Below, piece after piece: positions 51,101 to 58,572 of a stretch of 64,000 nt of DNA; the first letter of the stretch is position 1, and the number at the start of each line of letters is the position of its first letter. Made by a program: the position numbers and the translations under genes. A model generated the notes under the pieces. It was not told the DNA's origin, ran no database searches, and worked only from the letters and a program-made list of their open reading frames with translations. The stretch lies in the NCBI GenBank assembly GCA_017535725.1, contig JAFXTO010000021.1:1-64000 (forward strand). The letters are read 5' to 3'. This DNA comes from Bacteroidaceae bacterium. Its GTDB lineage: Bacteria > Bacteroidota > Bacteroidia > Bacteroidales > Bacteroidaceae.

Positions 51101-52515
51101 TCATCGCCCTAACCGATGATCTCTCGGGCAAGGTATTCCAGAATGGTACGTTCCAGTGGCGATGGAAGGCAGAGAGTGAGCAGTATCCCGTCACTCGCAC
51201 GGCAATCATCACCAAAACTCTCTATGCCGACCCCAGAGGGCCATCGGAGGGATATACCTCCTGCCATGTAGCTTCCAATTCTCCTATTACCTGCTCAAAG
51301 AATCAGAAGGGCCAACTTTGGCTGGAATACATCCAGACTCATTATGTCAACAACAAATACGTAAGCGACACCACGACGCTGGCCAGTCTTAAGTTGAATA
51401 TCGTTGATGAGGCTGACTGGCAGAGCTCTGTTATGGAATATGAGAAGCCTTTCATCGGACTGGTGGCCGATAAGATAAAACCTAAGGCAAAGCTTGAATA
51501 TTTTTGCTCCGACGAAAGTCTGGTTACGGGCGCAACGCTTAAGGATGAGAAGACGTTACATCGTCTGTCCGATGCGTATTGGTATATCGGCTATCTGTCG
51601 AATCTCGTTTTCCCCGGTGGCTATGAGATAGATAGCTATCGCTACAAGATGTATGGCACGACCTCCCAGACACTTATCTATTCAGACAAGGGAGGCCACT
51701 ACCATGGCAACCTCTCGAAGGAACCGGAACTGCATGGTCTCAGAATGGTGTCGAATACGCATGATCGTATCAAGAAGTTGTCTTGGTACACCTACGATAA
51801 CTTCAAGAATCTCACGCCCTATCCCTTGCCGTACCTGAATGACCATAAATACAACTATGTGCGTGGTGCTAACAACCGTATAGCAACCTTCACTCCTGCA
51901 AAAAATAGCAAAGATCGCCTCGAGAATCTGCTCGATGACTTGCGTGCCCCCTACTACGCAGCTTCCGATTTCCAGGGGCGTGTAAGTAATGCCTGCAAAG
52001 AGCTGGAGAGGTCATACAATTGGGGATATTCATCTGGTGCTTGGACGAAAGGCGTGAACGAAGTCGTGAAATGGAACAACAAATATCTGGGTTGTATGAT
52101 AACAGCTAAGAGTGGCAGCGCACGAATGGAGATGCCATATTACCAGATCACCATCGCTTGGACTGCCACTTGGGGCAATGGACTTTTCTGTAATATGTAT
52201 AATATGCTGCCCAATCTGGTTGACAGGAAAACTGATAAACACTGGCGTGCTGAGACAGAGAATGGAATTCCGATGTTCTACCGACTCTATGGCGGTAAAG
52301 GATATGCCGAGGATAAACTCGTAATCAATGTGGATAATATCACGGAACTCGAAGCACGTGCTTATCGCGTGAATGCCTACGATATCAATACAGGAACTTA
52401 TTTCCCGATGTCCCATGGGAACAAACTTGACTACAAAGTCATGGGAACAACGGAGAAAAATTATGTCGTATCACAACCCTTGTCAAATCGTTGTAAAGTG
52501 GAAAAAGAATTCTAA
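45136..52515 (+). CDS. Giant TANFOR-type secreted protein
   Basis: A 2459-aa protein with a signal peptide core GLFFFLLLQLTPFHTQLSTCLA preceded by an expanded R41-type insert. Residues about 60-355 match what I know of the Bacteroidetes TANFOR domain: paired beta domains (VTVTPVQQVLPPQV, FNITLTNLTDEVQDVYLGFQL, LLPEGLYQVHLTAY, SPIFTWMPP, YTFTVVELLP). A Asp/Glu/Lys-rich linker follows (about 355-382). The middle (about 560-1450) is a series of long beta modules with repeated GKVEWSPLG- and DIQIAGMKFAPD-like segments. A coiled coil lies near 1455-1505. The C-terminal third is fibronectin-like and unassigned. No enzyme motif. It is followed after 9 bp by a fibronectin-III protein, an arrangement I associate with TANFOR loci in other Bacteroidetes; function unknown. 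Confidence 0.75.
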   Translation: MKLVRRLLHKYILPSLTSSPMREPLRVPSGRARRGVGLFFFLLLQLTPFHTQLSTCLAQDVMVTVTPVQQVLPPQVFLYIFNTGAYFNITLTNLTDEVQDVYLGFQLDQTVPDEGLSISTPPKRQPSRPYSIPAKGVYQLSLVEMNEMFKHIPLAEVKAPQDLFTNYANGSFGLLPEGLYQVHLTAYKWHQPAYATPQPASSPEDGIGFFNICYNAQAPKFLTPVNMDFGKDDSDIVPVDPMSPIFTWMPPVVVCNPSASNFEYTFTVVELLPMQDPDDAVRKGAKFYNAPGLTQPQCVIPQDYIRNINPASTYVAFVQAINKNKSGGEISYLQIENNGRSDLKLFRIKTSDQVDDNKKEDEEEEKEDDEDKKGDEEEDIEGLFSFGAIQAAIDPTKEYTYRVPQITTPYFSDLTTARKLFVNDDINVEWDGVYHLGGSGQEPDTLEFAYTVQLFNGGQVMDKSAALAKEPVFSKEVKEDEDYSLTIPWEDIEEVVNLGDYIVLRVEPKCVNSESVAFSTDTINVVDLAMAEHLAKKYFQCSSQITITNFNPTHDAASGLRDKVVDIGQYKLTIDEIKGSAEEGFEGKGRVEWSPLGFPVMVCVQFKGLKINTENRVYEGVCESYSNDQQSDISCVDKLFSDWGIDNLIGDGKISNAEYLQGANVDVARGLAKKIDLKKYYGYVKTGKSLLDLARKGSIDRLYMPLALPKDINSSPVDIQIAGMKFAPDHATMNIIGEFVLPESDYLENDILVLGCPRVCISPDRLLPEGGTLALLSDFTIKDPNTTYKMTFKAPQNLLQPTDGCYVAWKDNKLEIFGIDMEMTIPGLVKDVNGMPTNENPKLRIAASVEDWNEFMVDRVTMDPFQVEDLPGWTFTAKEIVVDMASQRNSPAMGAFPKDYDKKKAGIAGNEVAWQGCYIKEISVQFPTSMEFSSGPASEDDGNSAGVEGRRLKISATDMFFDKSGATLTLTADQILSASAEGKLGGWSFSLDQVGLSILQNDFKDCHFSGTFGVPVVDGKIGYSCQVMKLNKVDEKSKQAGKQFAYIFKVQQVDNLNFDFFLAKADINKKQTYLLVEAVPEKGELKTRVELMMGGVLDIGSGGMLKDKKLDFRLPGIVFSQFRIANCKAWKSQFEDVAQMQKDAQEQVTQVKINGKMEKVSYLISNKEYEVKKDRCYISRGTWGLASPPKKLGPFELTLNSFNMEYNNDLLKLVVDGKVAIVQGIDLSAQAKLTIQAEVKNLDDFSNLSIKYKKTDLNDLVIKSTFAGCTFDGTLHQETGDDAGYSGNVKFVLPGEFLIVEASAAYYDYDDGKGNAYTWGFLKAKVGSKVGIEITPIKITSITGGFYFNCRRNDQDEKGATREKGLIGVVVGIGLSTTAGDSALKGDFEMTCIYDKNLNNGDGGLTSFVFNGHMEAVDGMVNADASIVYHHDNTDQYLALNVTVDAKADASELADNIQAITNKFQGKLDKLKEKGYKLVKDVKGSLDDKIGDNDGETEGHESKAKKPAEVKVGAEVTLDFRITMKEKGKKCSPVRWHVYLGNPESEQKRCRFTLIDFQSPIVSVNIGANAYLCIGNELPNNGKLPDIPYKVRKFLDGKSVGEGVQSASKSEADIARQKAREEVLNQAASGCGVMLGATAYGYIDLDFGLLYGSFGATAGFDIALTKFKNPQWCANYKSNMGFHDWYGNGQLYASLEAELGLRLNLGFFNDSITILKAGLGGCFKFQGPRPSYFTGEARCCLSLFNGLVDIDRTYEFECGTFCKAFHGNPLDDFELFGDCIGYETGGEGWNDEKKYINAKHIHNPILQTNAGIKQHFRLLDENELDRIEEKSDASRSQLETMATRTFVFYLNSATLYKYTLNGYSEKWPDGYYGKTIQFKGNVSGVKHVLDICDLDPNKKYRLSVRGYAMEIVDGKAVNPVTFNEKTHKYENKAWSQTKNYYFQTGPEEEIGDIVDLQEYVAIAYPSYYNQLKYDGEYINAHKKDVMRPLIALTDDLSGKVFQNGTFQWRWKAESEQYPVTRTAIITKTLYADPRGPSEGYTSCHVASNSPITCSKNQKGQLWLEYIQTHYVNNKYVSDTTTLASLKLNIVDEADWQSSVMEYEKPFIGLVADKIKPKAKLEYFCSDESLVTGATLKDEKTLHRLSDAYWYIGYLSNLVFPGGYEIDSYRYKMYGTTSQTLIYSDKGGHYHGNLSKEPELHGLRMVSNTHDRIKKLSWYTYDNFKNLTPYPLPYLNDHKYNYVRGANNRIATFTPAKNSKDRLENLLDDLRAPYYAASDFQGRVSNACKELERSYNWGYSSGAWTKGVNEVVKWNNKYLGCMITAKSGSARMEMPYYQITIAWTATWGNGLFCNMYNMLPNLVDRKTDKHWRAETENGIPMFYRLYGGKGYAEDKLVINVDNITELEARAYRVNAYDINTGTYFPMSHGNKLDYKVMGTTEKNYVVSQPLSNRCKVEKEF
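45166..45247 (+). repeat. Expanded/interrupted R41 copy in a signal peptide
   Basis: The left half TATATACTCCCCTCCTT and the right half GGGGAGTGGGTC are those of the 30457 copy. Between them is about 45 bp of unrelated sequence, translated as TSSPMREPLRVPSGRA. It occupies the n-region of the TANFOR protein. Distance from ATG to repeat (30 bp) is identical to that at 30427. Confidence 0.7.
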
Positions 52516-52524
52516 AAACAGAAA

Positions 52525-54921
52525 ATGCCTATGCGCAGCAAACGAACCATACTTCATCTTTTATTCTTCCTCCTCGCATCCGCACCGCTGTTAGCTCAGG
52601 AGGAGCAGGATGAGATTCCTGCCGACCTGCCCGAAGGCACGGTGTTCAACGACTCCTTGGAAGTTGTCGTGGACAGCACGCAGATGGAGGTGGGCATTGT
52701 CGATACGAAGATTCACCTGCTCTCGCGCACCTACGGCGATAGCATCGTCCTGCGCTGGGCGCCGGAGGACTATGCCACGTGGCGCTATGTGAACCGCGTG
52801 GGTATGGACGTGCTGCGCTACAGCGAGGACCGTCCTTTCGACGCCGACACCCTCGCTCATTGCCTGCGCCCCTACACCCTGGAGCAGTTCCGCCAGCGCT
52901 ATCCCACCACGGACACCCTCGCCATGACGGCGGCAGGACTGCTCTACGACGAGAACCGCACACGCCCCACCGCCACCAAGAACCCACCGGGCTCCCTCGG
53001 CTCGCTCTATGAGATTTATCAGGAACAGCAGATGCGCTACGCCTTCGCCCTGTTGACCACCGAATGGCGGCGCGACTTGGCAGATGCGCTGGCGATGCGC
53101 CTGGTAGATAAGACCGCCAAGCGGGGCAAGACCTACGAGTACATCGTCCGACCCTCGGAGATAGACACCACCGGCCAGATGATTGTCCGTACAGGACACA
53201 TCCCAGAACTGAAGAACGAGCGCTACAAGCCCGAAGCATTCACGACCACCCTCACCGACACCACCATCGCCGAAAACAGCGTCCAGCTAACATGGAACCG
53301 CGGTCGCTATTCCACCTTCGAAGTAGAGCGCCGCGGCCCCCTCTCCCCCTCCGGCGCCCCCTTACCCCCCTCCACCTCCTCCCTCTCCCCCGCTTCCCCC
53401 GCTTCCGCCTCCCCCTCTGGCACCCCCGCCTCCCCCTCTACTTCCAAGGCCACTGTGCCCGACGGGTCACCGTCGGGTAACTGGACCCGCGTCACCCCCA
53501 AACCCTACATCGACATGTCGCCCAACACCCAAGGCCAGCCGGACACCCTCTATACGATGACCGACCAGGTGCCGCAAGTGGGCCTCTATGACTACCGCCT
53601 GCTGGCACATGATGCCTTCGGCGACCTCACCGAGCCGACAAAGCCCTTCCGCGTCTGGGTGCGCGACATCACACCGCCTTCGCCGCCTGCCATCACCCTC
53701 ATCACCATCGACCGCCGCGACTCCACAGACCTCTCCAAGGGCGTCTTCGCCACCTTCCACCTGCGCAAGGACACCATGGAGGCGGACTACACGGGCTGGC
53801 ATCTCGTCTATTACCACGAGAAGGACACGGAGAAGCAATGGCGACGCCTCTCGCCGCAGCAGACACCTGCCGACACGCTGTTGACCCTCGACGTGACGGG
53901 AATCTCCACGGGAATGGTCGCCGTGGCGGCTTCGGACACGGCCAACAATACCTCTTATTCCATCGCCACGATGTTGCGCCTCGAAGACCTGAAGGCACCG
54001 GGCGTGCCTCAGAACCTGCGGGCGCAGGGCAATCCCCTGCAGGGAACCATCACTCTGGACTGGGATGCACCCGAAGACCTCGATATCGACTACTATGAGG
54101 TGGCATACGCCAACGACTCCACGCACCGCTGGGTGCTCGCCACGGAGCAGAAGCTGCACGACACCCACTTCGTCGACACCATCGACGTCACCGCCAACCA
54201 GAAATATATATATTATAAGGTACGCGCGATAGACTACAGCACCAACGAGGGATTCTACTCCCCCGTGCTGCAGGTCATCCGTCCGACGCTGATTCCGCCC
54301 GTCGTGGCGCACATCGATAGTACTTGGGTCGATGACAATGGCATCCACATGCGGTGGATTACTTCGGCAGAACATTTCGTATCGCACCACCTCGTCTGGC
54401 GACGCCTGCATACCGACAAGGAGTGGACGCTGCTGGCCGTGTGCAACGCCGACTCCCTGGCAGACTACGACTATGAGCTTACGCTGCACGACAAACCCGA
54501 ATACAACCGCGAGGCACGCTACGACTACGCCATAGAAACGATCTCCTACTCCGGCGTTAGCAGCGAAAAGAGCCTGGCCTACAGCGTCCGCTGGGAGGGA
54601 GATGCCGTGTTCTCGCTGCCCCTGAAGCTCTACGGCGAATACCTCGAAGACAAGCAGGAGACGCGCCTCGTGTGGGAGATGCCGCAGGAGCCGCCCTACA
54701 AGGGACGCTGGTACTTCTGTATCTTCCGGCAGGGACCTGATGACAAGGCTCCCACCTTCCTGATATCTGCCGCCAAGGACGACCGCATCTTCAGCGACCA
54801 CCTCCTCGACCCCGGTCAGCAAGCTTCCTACTTCATCCGCGTGAAGTACGCCGACGGCCGCCAGAGCGAGGACTCCAATACGGTGACGGTGAAGAGACCC
54901 ACCTCCACCTCCACCCAGTAG
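52525..54921 (+). CDS. Secreted fibronectin type III repeat protein
   Basis: A 798-aa protein with signal peptide (TILHLLFFLLASAPLLA, cleavage near residue 25). The mature part has several fibronectin-III-like beta sandwiches: RTYGDSIVLRWAPEDYATW near 65, TIAENSVQLTWNRGRYSTFEV near 250, QGTITLDWDAPEDLDIDYYEV near 505, and GIHMRWITSAEHFVSHHLVW near 605. A Pro/Ser-rich low-complexity insert (about 272-310) carries an in-frame palindrome (53458-53477). A DITPPSPPAIT linker precedes the later repeats. It starts 9 bp after the TANFOR-type gene, so co-translation is likely. It probably forms part of a surface complex with that protein. The last codons and stop lie in a degenerate R41 minus copy. 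Confidence 0.82.
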   Translation: MPMRSKRTILHLLFFLLASAPLLAQEEQDEIPADLPEGTVFNDSLEVVVDSTQMEVGIVDTKIHLLSRTYGDSIVLRWAPEDYATWRYVNRVGMDVLRYSEDRPFDADTLAHCLRPYTLEQFRQRYPTTDTLAMTAAGLLYDENRTRPTATKNPPGSLGSLYEIYQEQQMRYAFALLTTEWRRDLADALAMRLVDKTAKRGKTYEYIVRPSEIDTTGQMIVRTGHIPELKNERYKPEAFTTTLTDTTIAENSVQLTWNRGRYSTFEVERRGPLSPSGAPLPPSTSSLSPASPASASPSGTPASPSTSKATVPDGSPSGNWTRVTPKPYIDMSPNTQGQPDTLYTMTDQVPQVGLYDYRLLAHDAFGDLTEPTKPFRVWVRDITPPSPPAITLITIDRRDSTDLSKGVFATFHLRKDTMEADYTGWHLVYYHEKDTEKQWRRLSPQQTPADTLLTLDVTGISTGMVAVAASDTANNTSYSIATMLRLEDLKAPGVPQNLRAQGNPLQGTITLDWDAPEDLDIDYYEVAYANDSTHRWVLATEQKLHDTHFVDTIDVTANQKYIYYKVRAIDYSTNEGFYSPVLQVIRPTLIPPVVAHIDSTWVDDNGIHMRWITSAEHFVSHHLVWRRLHTDKEWTLLAVCNADSLADYDYELTLHDKPEYNREARYDYAIETISYSGVSSEKSLAYSVRWEGDAVFSLPLKLYGEYLEDKQETRLVWEMPQEPPYKGRWYFCIFRQGPDDKAPTFLISAAKDDRIFSDHLLDPGQQASYFIRVKYADGRQSEDSNTVTVKRPTSTSTQ
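53458..53477. repeat. N8-GTCA-N8 micropalindrome in coding sequence
   Basis: CCCGACGG, loop GTCA, CCGTCGGG: perfect 8-bp stem. Translated as PDGSPSG at the end of the Pro/Ser insert. Same geometry and loop as 37715-37734 but a different stem sequence. Confidence 0.7.
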
Positions 54922-54942
54922 GGAGGGGTGCAAATACCTGAC
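54896..54942 (-). repeat. Degenerate R41 copy spanning a stop codon
   Basis: Begins GACCC, contains GGGAGGGG and ends TGAC, with a CCACCT-rich left arm. The TAG stop of the fibronectin gene is inside it. Partner plus copy at 55013-55053; spacer 70 bp. Confidence 0.6.
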
Positions 54943-54970
54943 AAGATTTGCATACTTATAAGAATAGAAT

Positions 54971-55708
54971 ATGAAACGACTCTATACACGACTGAAAGCG
55001 CTACTCACAAAAGTGACTGCTTCCTCCCTAACAGGGAGGGCGGGGGGAGAGTCTGTTCTTTTTCTGATCCTGCTCCTTTCCTCCTGTGGCCTCATCGACG
55101 TGGAGCCCGACTCGGAGGCACGGGTGCCGACGAAGATGTACTTCTCGCCCGACACCGTCTTTGTCATGGTGGGCGACACCTTCGTGGTGCGTCCCACCTT
55201 TGAGCCGGACACCATCAACAACAAGTCCTGTTTCTGGACTTCCCTTGATATGGACATCGTAAGCCTGAAGAACGACACCCTCATCGCCGAACAGGAAGGC
55301 TGGGCACGCATCGTGGCAGCTTCCGTCGCGGCGCTCATGACCGATAGCGTCGATGTCTATGTCATGGAGCCCTGGGTGATGTCCGAGACCAAGTACCCCT
55401 ACGAAATGGTGGTCTATGCCGACGTCAGCGTCCACGGCGAGCCCGTGACGGAGGATATGACCCTCGCCGCCTTCAGCGGCACCAGCCTGCGCGGAGTGGG
55501 CACGCCCATCACTGTAGGGCCGAAAACCCTCTGGCGCTTCCGCGTCTACAACGACTTCGAGTTCACCCTACCCTACGCCGAGACCCCCATCACCTTCTGG
55601 GTCTATGACCGAAAAACCCTCCTGCGCGAGATGTTCCCGGCCTACATCATCTACAACGGCGAGACCTACAGCACCCCGTCCGAGCCGTTGGAGTTGAAGA
55701 TTGAATAA
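54971..55708 (+). CDS. Surface-locus lipoprotein (245 aa)
   Basis: Lipoprotein with lipobox LSSC at residues 36-39 after the hydrophobic core VLFLILLLSS. The n-region is unusually long because it contains a translated R41 repeat (VTASSLTGRAGGES). The mature part (about 40-245) is beta-rich: FVMVGDTFVVRPTFEPDTI resembles a Big-type fold, and the second half (VYADVSVHGEPVTEDMTLAAFSG, FTLPYAETPITFWVYD) resembles the repeated beta module of the 40890 protein. Function unknown; likely anchored in the outer membrane near the barrel and the giant proteins. Flanked on both sides by R41 minus copies near stop codons. Confidence 0.78.
   Translation: MKRLYTRLKALLTKVTASSLTGRAGGESVLFLILLLSSCGLIDVEPDSEARVPTKMYFSPDTVFVMVGDTFVVRPTFEPDTINNKSCFWTSLDMDIVSLKNDTLIAEQEGWARIVAASVAALMTDSVDVYVMEPWVMSETKYPYEMVVYADVSVHGEPVTEDMTLAAFSGTSLRGVGTPITVGPKTLWRFRVYNDFEFTLPYAETPITFWVYDRKTLLREMFPAYIIYNGETYSTPSEPLELKIE
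55013..55053 (+). repeat. R41 palindromic repeat, plus orientation, in a lipoprotein signal peptide
   Basis: A 41-bp copy beginning GTGACTGCTTCCTCCCT and ending GAGTC, translated VTASSLTGRAGGES. It starts 42 bp after the ATG. Almost identical to the 10299 copy. Confidence 0.9.
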
Positions 55709-55748
55709 GCCCCCACCCTACCCTCCCTTAGAGGGAGGGAGCAATGAC
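55709..55748 (-). repeat. R41 palindromic repeat, minus orientation, directly after a stop codon
   Basis: A 40-bp copy beginning right after the TAA of the 54971 gene, with core CCCTCCCT-TAG-AGGGAGGG and ending ATGAC. Partner plus copy at 55820; spacer 71 bp. Confidence 0.88.
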
Positions 55749-55777
55749 CAGACAAGATTTGCAAAACATAGAGCCCC

Positions 55778-58309
55778 ATGAAACTTATGATACGACATAT
55801 CCGAAGACTGCTTGCAAAAGTGACCGCTCCCTCCCTCACAGGGAGGGCAGGGGGTGGGTCTGTCCTTCTTCTCTTGGCTGCTTTGCTGCCAATGAGTTGT
55901 GTCCTCACCATGGAGGACTACACGCTGATTCCCGAGGAGGAGCGAGGAGTGGGCCAACCCTATACCTATGAGGATAGCCTCGTCACCTGCACCTACCAGT
56001 ACCGCGAGGGTGTTGTGCCTATCACCGAACGCTGGTTACCCTACGTACTGGGTTCCCAGGACTCTACCGTTTATATTTCCGACAATATCCCTGAGGACTG
56101 GTTGCCGAAGCCCGGTGAGTGCGTCAGTGCCGGCTGTACCCGCACCTTCCCATACGGTCTCTGCCACCGGGTGCTCTCCATGGAAAGAGGCAATGGCATG
56201 ATTGCAATGAACCTCACCGATGCCACCGTGGACGATGTGTTCAAAGAACTGGATATTGAGCTGAATATGGACAACTACGAAGTGCCAGAGATGGACCTTA
56301 GTGAAGACTCCACAGACAATCCCTCCTACGTGCCACGCGTCACCCGTGGAGGTGTCGAAGACCCGCATATCGTGATACTGTCCGATGGCAGCATCATGGA
56401 TTTTACGTATGTTGATGCAGCACAGGCCTCTCCTGAACACAAATACCTTAAGCCACGTACACGTGACGGTAGTTTCGATGACGGCGACCATTCCATCAAC
56501 GATACCACGCGGGAATACAACAAGGTACATTGGCAATTCACATTCAATCACGAAGATGGAATAGAGTTGGGAAAGAGTTCGGGCTTCGCCATCAAGCCGT
56601 CATTTGAATTTAACTTAGATAAGAACATCGTGATCAATGCCCACAAAGAGTCGTGGAAGTCAAAGGAGGAGAGTGTGGAATGGTCTGAGAAATACGTAAC
56701 GTCCACTTATCAGTTAAGGGGAAAAGTATCTGCCGAATATAATCCGTTAGAGCGAGAAAAGAATAGAAACAAAATTTCTCAAAAGGAATGGAGGATACTT
56801 TCTGCGATGGCCAAGAAAGTGAGACAAGGCTTAAACAATAGAACCAGGTTACATTCATTCGATCCCAGAAATTTGTATATCAGTTTTCCACCTCCTATTC
56901 CTGCTGCCATTCGTATACATCTTGGCGTTAACTTGAGTGTCAGCTTCGGAGGCTTTTCCGATTTGATTTACAAAGATGTAGAGAAGGTAGAGCGTGTTAC
57001 GACCAAGCGTAAGGGCAATACGGCTGTACAGACCTCGGAATTGATTAGAGAAGCCACGAGAACTTCGTCTGGACTCTTTGGAGGTGCGGCAGAAGGCACG
57101 ATAGAGGGGCGCATTGGTATAGGTTTCCTCATAGGGAAATTAGGAACTGGCGTGGGATTAGATGTTGGTGGAGGCCTCGAAGTGAAAGTGACATTTGACT
57201 GCTTGACCGATGCCATCGGCAAGGACGATAATCCCGTTGACACTATTTACAATAAGTCTGGCTTTCACTTTTCTGTTACCGGATTTATCGATTTCGAAAT
57301 CTTTGCAGACTTCAAGGGAGAACCTTACATCAGTACACGTGTAGCACCAGAAGATTTGCGCTGGACCCTGAAAGAAACTAATTGGTATATCTTTCCGCAA
57401 GTTGATAACAGGGCTTCTACTGGTATCTACAAATACGACTATAGCGACAAAGACAACCCTGTCGTCCACCATTCCCGTAAACTGTCGTTCCGCTCCGGCT
57501 ATGGATTCTCGGCTTTCAATGATATTGTCTATCCATTGTTAATGGTTTATGAGAACGACCTAAAGACATCTGTTCCCAAGCAATTAGCACCGCGTAGCTA
57601 CACCGGCAAACAGGCGAAGAAAGATAACCTCTATCCACTCGAGCCGAAGGAAGTCTATTACTTTGACTATGATTCAGACCCAAGGAAGGCCCAAACAATA
57701 TGGTTCGTACCAGCCCTCAAGCATGCCGATGGCTCCATTGACGAATATCGCTCTTTGGTGACGAAGTGGGGAAGCAGTTCTGTTCTTGATGAGCCTATCA
57801 TGAAGCACATCGAACTCTACCAGTATAGCTCCAATGAGAAGGACGATACCAAGCACCTCTTTGATAAGGACTGGGACTTCTACCACATTGAAGACATCCT
57901 TGAGATTACCAGTGTTCCGCAAGAATATCTCAAGGTAGGATACATCATCGACGTCGTGGATGCCAAGAACCGCAATGTCATCAAGAAATCGGACGTGTAT
58001 GTGATGGGGCATACCCTGCAATCTACAGGAACGCAGGTCGTAAAGCCTGGTATCTACAAGGTCTATTTCGACATAGGCATACCTTCCGACGGACGTGGGC
58101 CTGTCACGCATCCCCTCGTCCCCAGCGTCAAGGCATATCCCATCCTTACCGTGCAGCCCTACTACGAATTCTACGATGTTGGAGAAGGCAAATACAAGAA
58201 AGTCACCTGCAAGGAGAAGTGCATCAGTCTCAAGTTCCCTTACACCACTGACTACAGCTACAAGAAGGCGAATTTCACCACCGAAATCAGTCAGCCCGTG
58301 CGGCAATAA
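55778..58309 (+). CDS. Surface-locus lipoprotein (843 aa)
   Basis: Lipoprotein with lipobox LPMSC (Cys41) after SVLLLLAALL. The n-region again includes a translated R41 copy (VTAPSLTGRAGGGS). The mature protein is not recognised: an Asp/Glu-rich part (about 170-240), a Lys/Arg-rich helical part (about 280-370; KESWKSKEESVEWSEKY), a Gly-rich beta stretch near 425-465 (GIGFLIGKLGTGVGLDVGGG) and a long beta-rich C-terminal half. DNA from about 56500 on is less GC-rich than the start. In frame after the TAA stop, the sequence continues with 16 sense codons (VYGYNVEKTDFTFEGE) to a TAG, so the present stop may be a recent truncation. Last gene of the surface series. Confidence 0.75.
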   Translation: MKLMIRHIRRLLAKVTAPSLTGRAGGGSVLLLLAALLPMSCVLTMEDYTLIPEEERGVGQPYTYEDSLVTCTYQYREGVVPITERWLPYVLGSQDSTVYISDNIPEDWLPKPGECVSAGCTRTFPYGLCHRVLSMERGNGMIAMNLTDATVDDVFKELDIELNMDNYEVPEMDLSEDSTDNPSYVPRVTRGGVEDPHIVILSDGSIMDFTYVDAAQASPEHKYLKPRTRDGSFDDGDHSINDTTREYNKVHWQFTFNHEDGIELGKSSGFAIKPSFEFNLDKNIVINAHKESWKSKEESVEWSEKYVTSTYQLRGKVSAEYNPLEREKNRNKISQKEWRILSAMAKKVRQGLNNRTRLHSFDPRNLYISFPPPIPAAIRIHLGVNLSVSFGGFSDLIYKDVEKVERVTTKRKGNTAVQTSELIREATRTSSGLFGGAAEGTIEGRIGIGFLIGKLGTGVGLDVGGGLEVKVTFDCLTDAIGKDDNPVDTIYNKSGFHFSVTGFIDFEIFADFKGEPYISTRVAPEDLRWTLKETNWYIFPQVDNRASTGIYKYDYSDKDNPVVHHSRKLSFRSGYGFSAFNDIVYPLLMVYENDLKTSVPKQLAPRSYTGKQAKKDNLYPLEPKEVYYFDYDSDPRKAQTIWFVPALKHADGSIDEYRSLVTKWGSSSVLDEPIMKHIELYQYSSNEKDDTKHLFDKDWDFYHIEDILEITSVPQEYLKVGYIIDVVDAKNRNVIKKSDVYVMGHTLQSTGTQVVKPGIYKVYFDIGIPSDGRGPVTHPLVPSVKAYPILTVQPYYEFYDVGEGKYKKVTCKEKCISLKFPYTTDYSYKKANFTTEISQPVRQ
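55820..55860 (+). repeat. R41 palindromic repeat, plus orientation, in a lipoprotein signal peptide
   Basis: A 41-bp copy GTGACCGCTCCCTCCCT-CAC-AGGGAGGG...GGGTC, translated VTAPSLTGRAGGGS. It starts 42 bp after the ATG, as in the preceding gene. I use it as the reference copy. Confidence 0.92.
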
Positions 58310-58360
58310 GTCTACGGCTACAACGTCGAAAAGACCGACTTCACCTTTGAGGGTGAATAG
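58310..58360 (+). pseudogene. In-frame 3' extension of the 843-aa lipoprotein after its stop
   Basis: Sixteen sense codons and a TAG directly follow the TAA in the same frame. The aromatic/charged pattern Y-G-Y-N-V-E-K-T-D-F-T-F echoes the preceding Y-S-Y-K-K-A-N-F-T-T-E. Likely the former C-terminus, separated by a nonsense mutation. Confidence 0.45.
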
Positions 58361-58374
58361 GTGCAGGTTCATCA

Positions 58375-58550
58375 CGTCCATACGTGTATGAAGCTACGTC
58401 CATACGAGTATGCAGATACGTCCATACGTGTATGAAGATACGTCCATACGTGTATGAAGATACGTCCATACGTGTATGAAGATACGTCCATACGAGTATG
58501 AAGATACGTCCATACGAGTATGCTGCTTCGTCCTTACGTGTTCGATGAAA
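58375..58550. repeat. 22-bp tandem array, locus 2 (8 units)
   Basis: Eight exact-period 22-bp units, consensus CGTCCATACG-[TA]-GTATGAAGATA. Same period and same CGTCC-N-TACG-N-GT core as the array at 22169, and same order relative to the long palindrome that follows. No spacers. Confidence 0.9.
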
Positions 58551-58572
58551 CGTGGGAGGATACCAAGATTAT

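Noticed and set aside
40890-58309. Polysaccharide utilisation locus
   Set aside because: No SusC/SusD pair and no glycoside hydrolase in the series; the beta-barrel protein lacks TonB-dependent receptor features.
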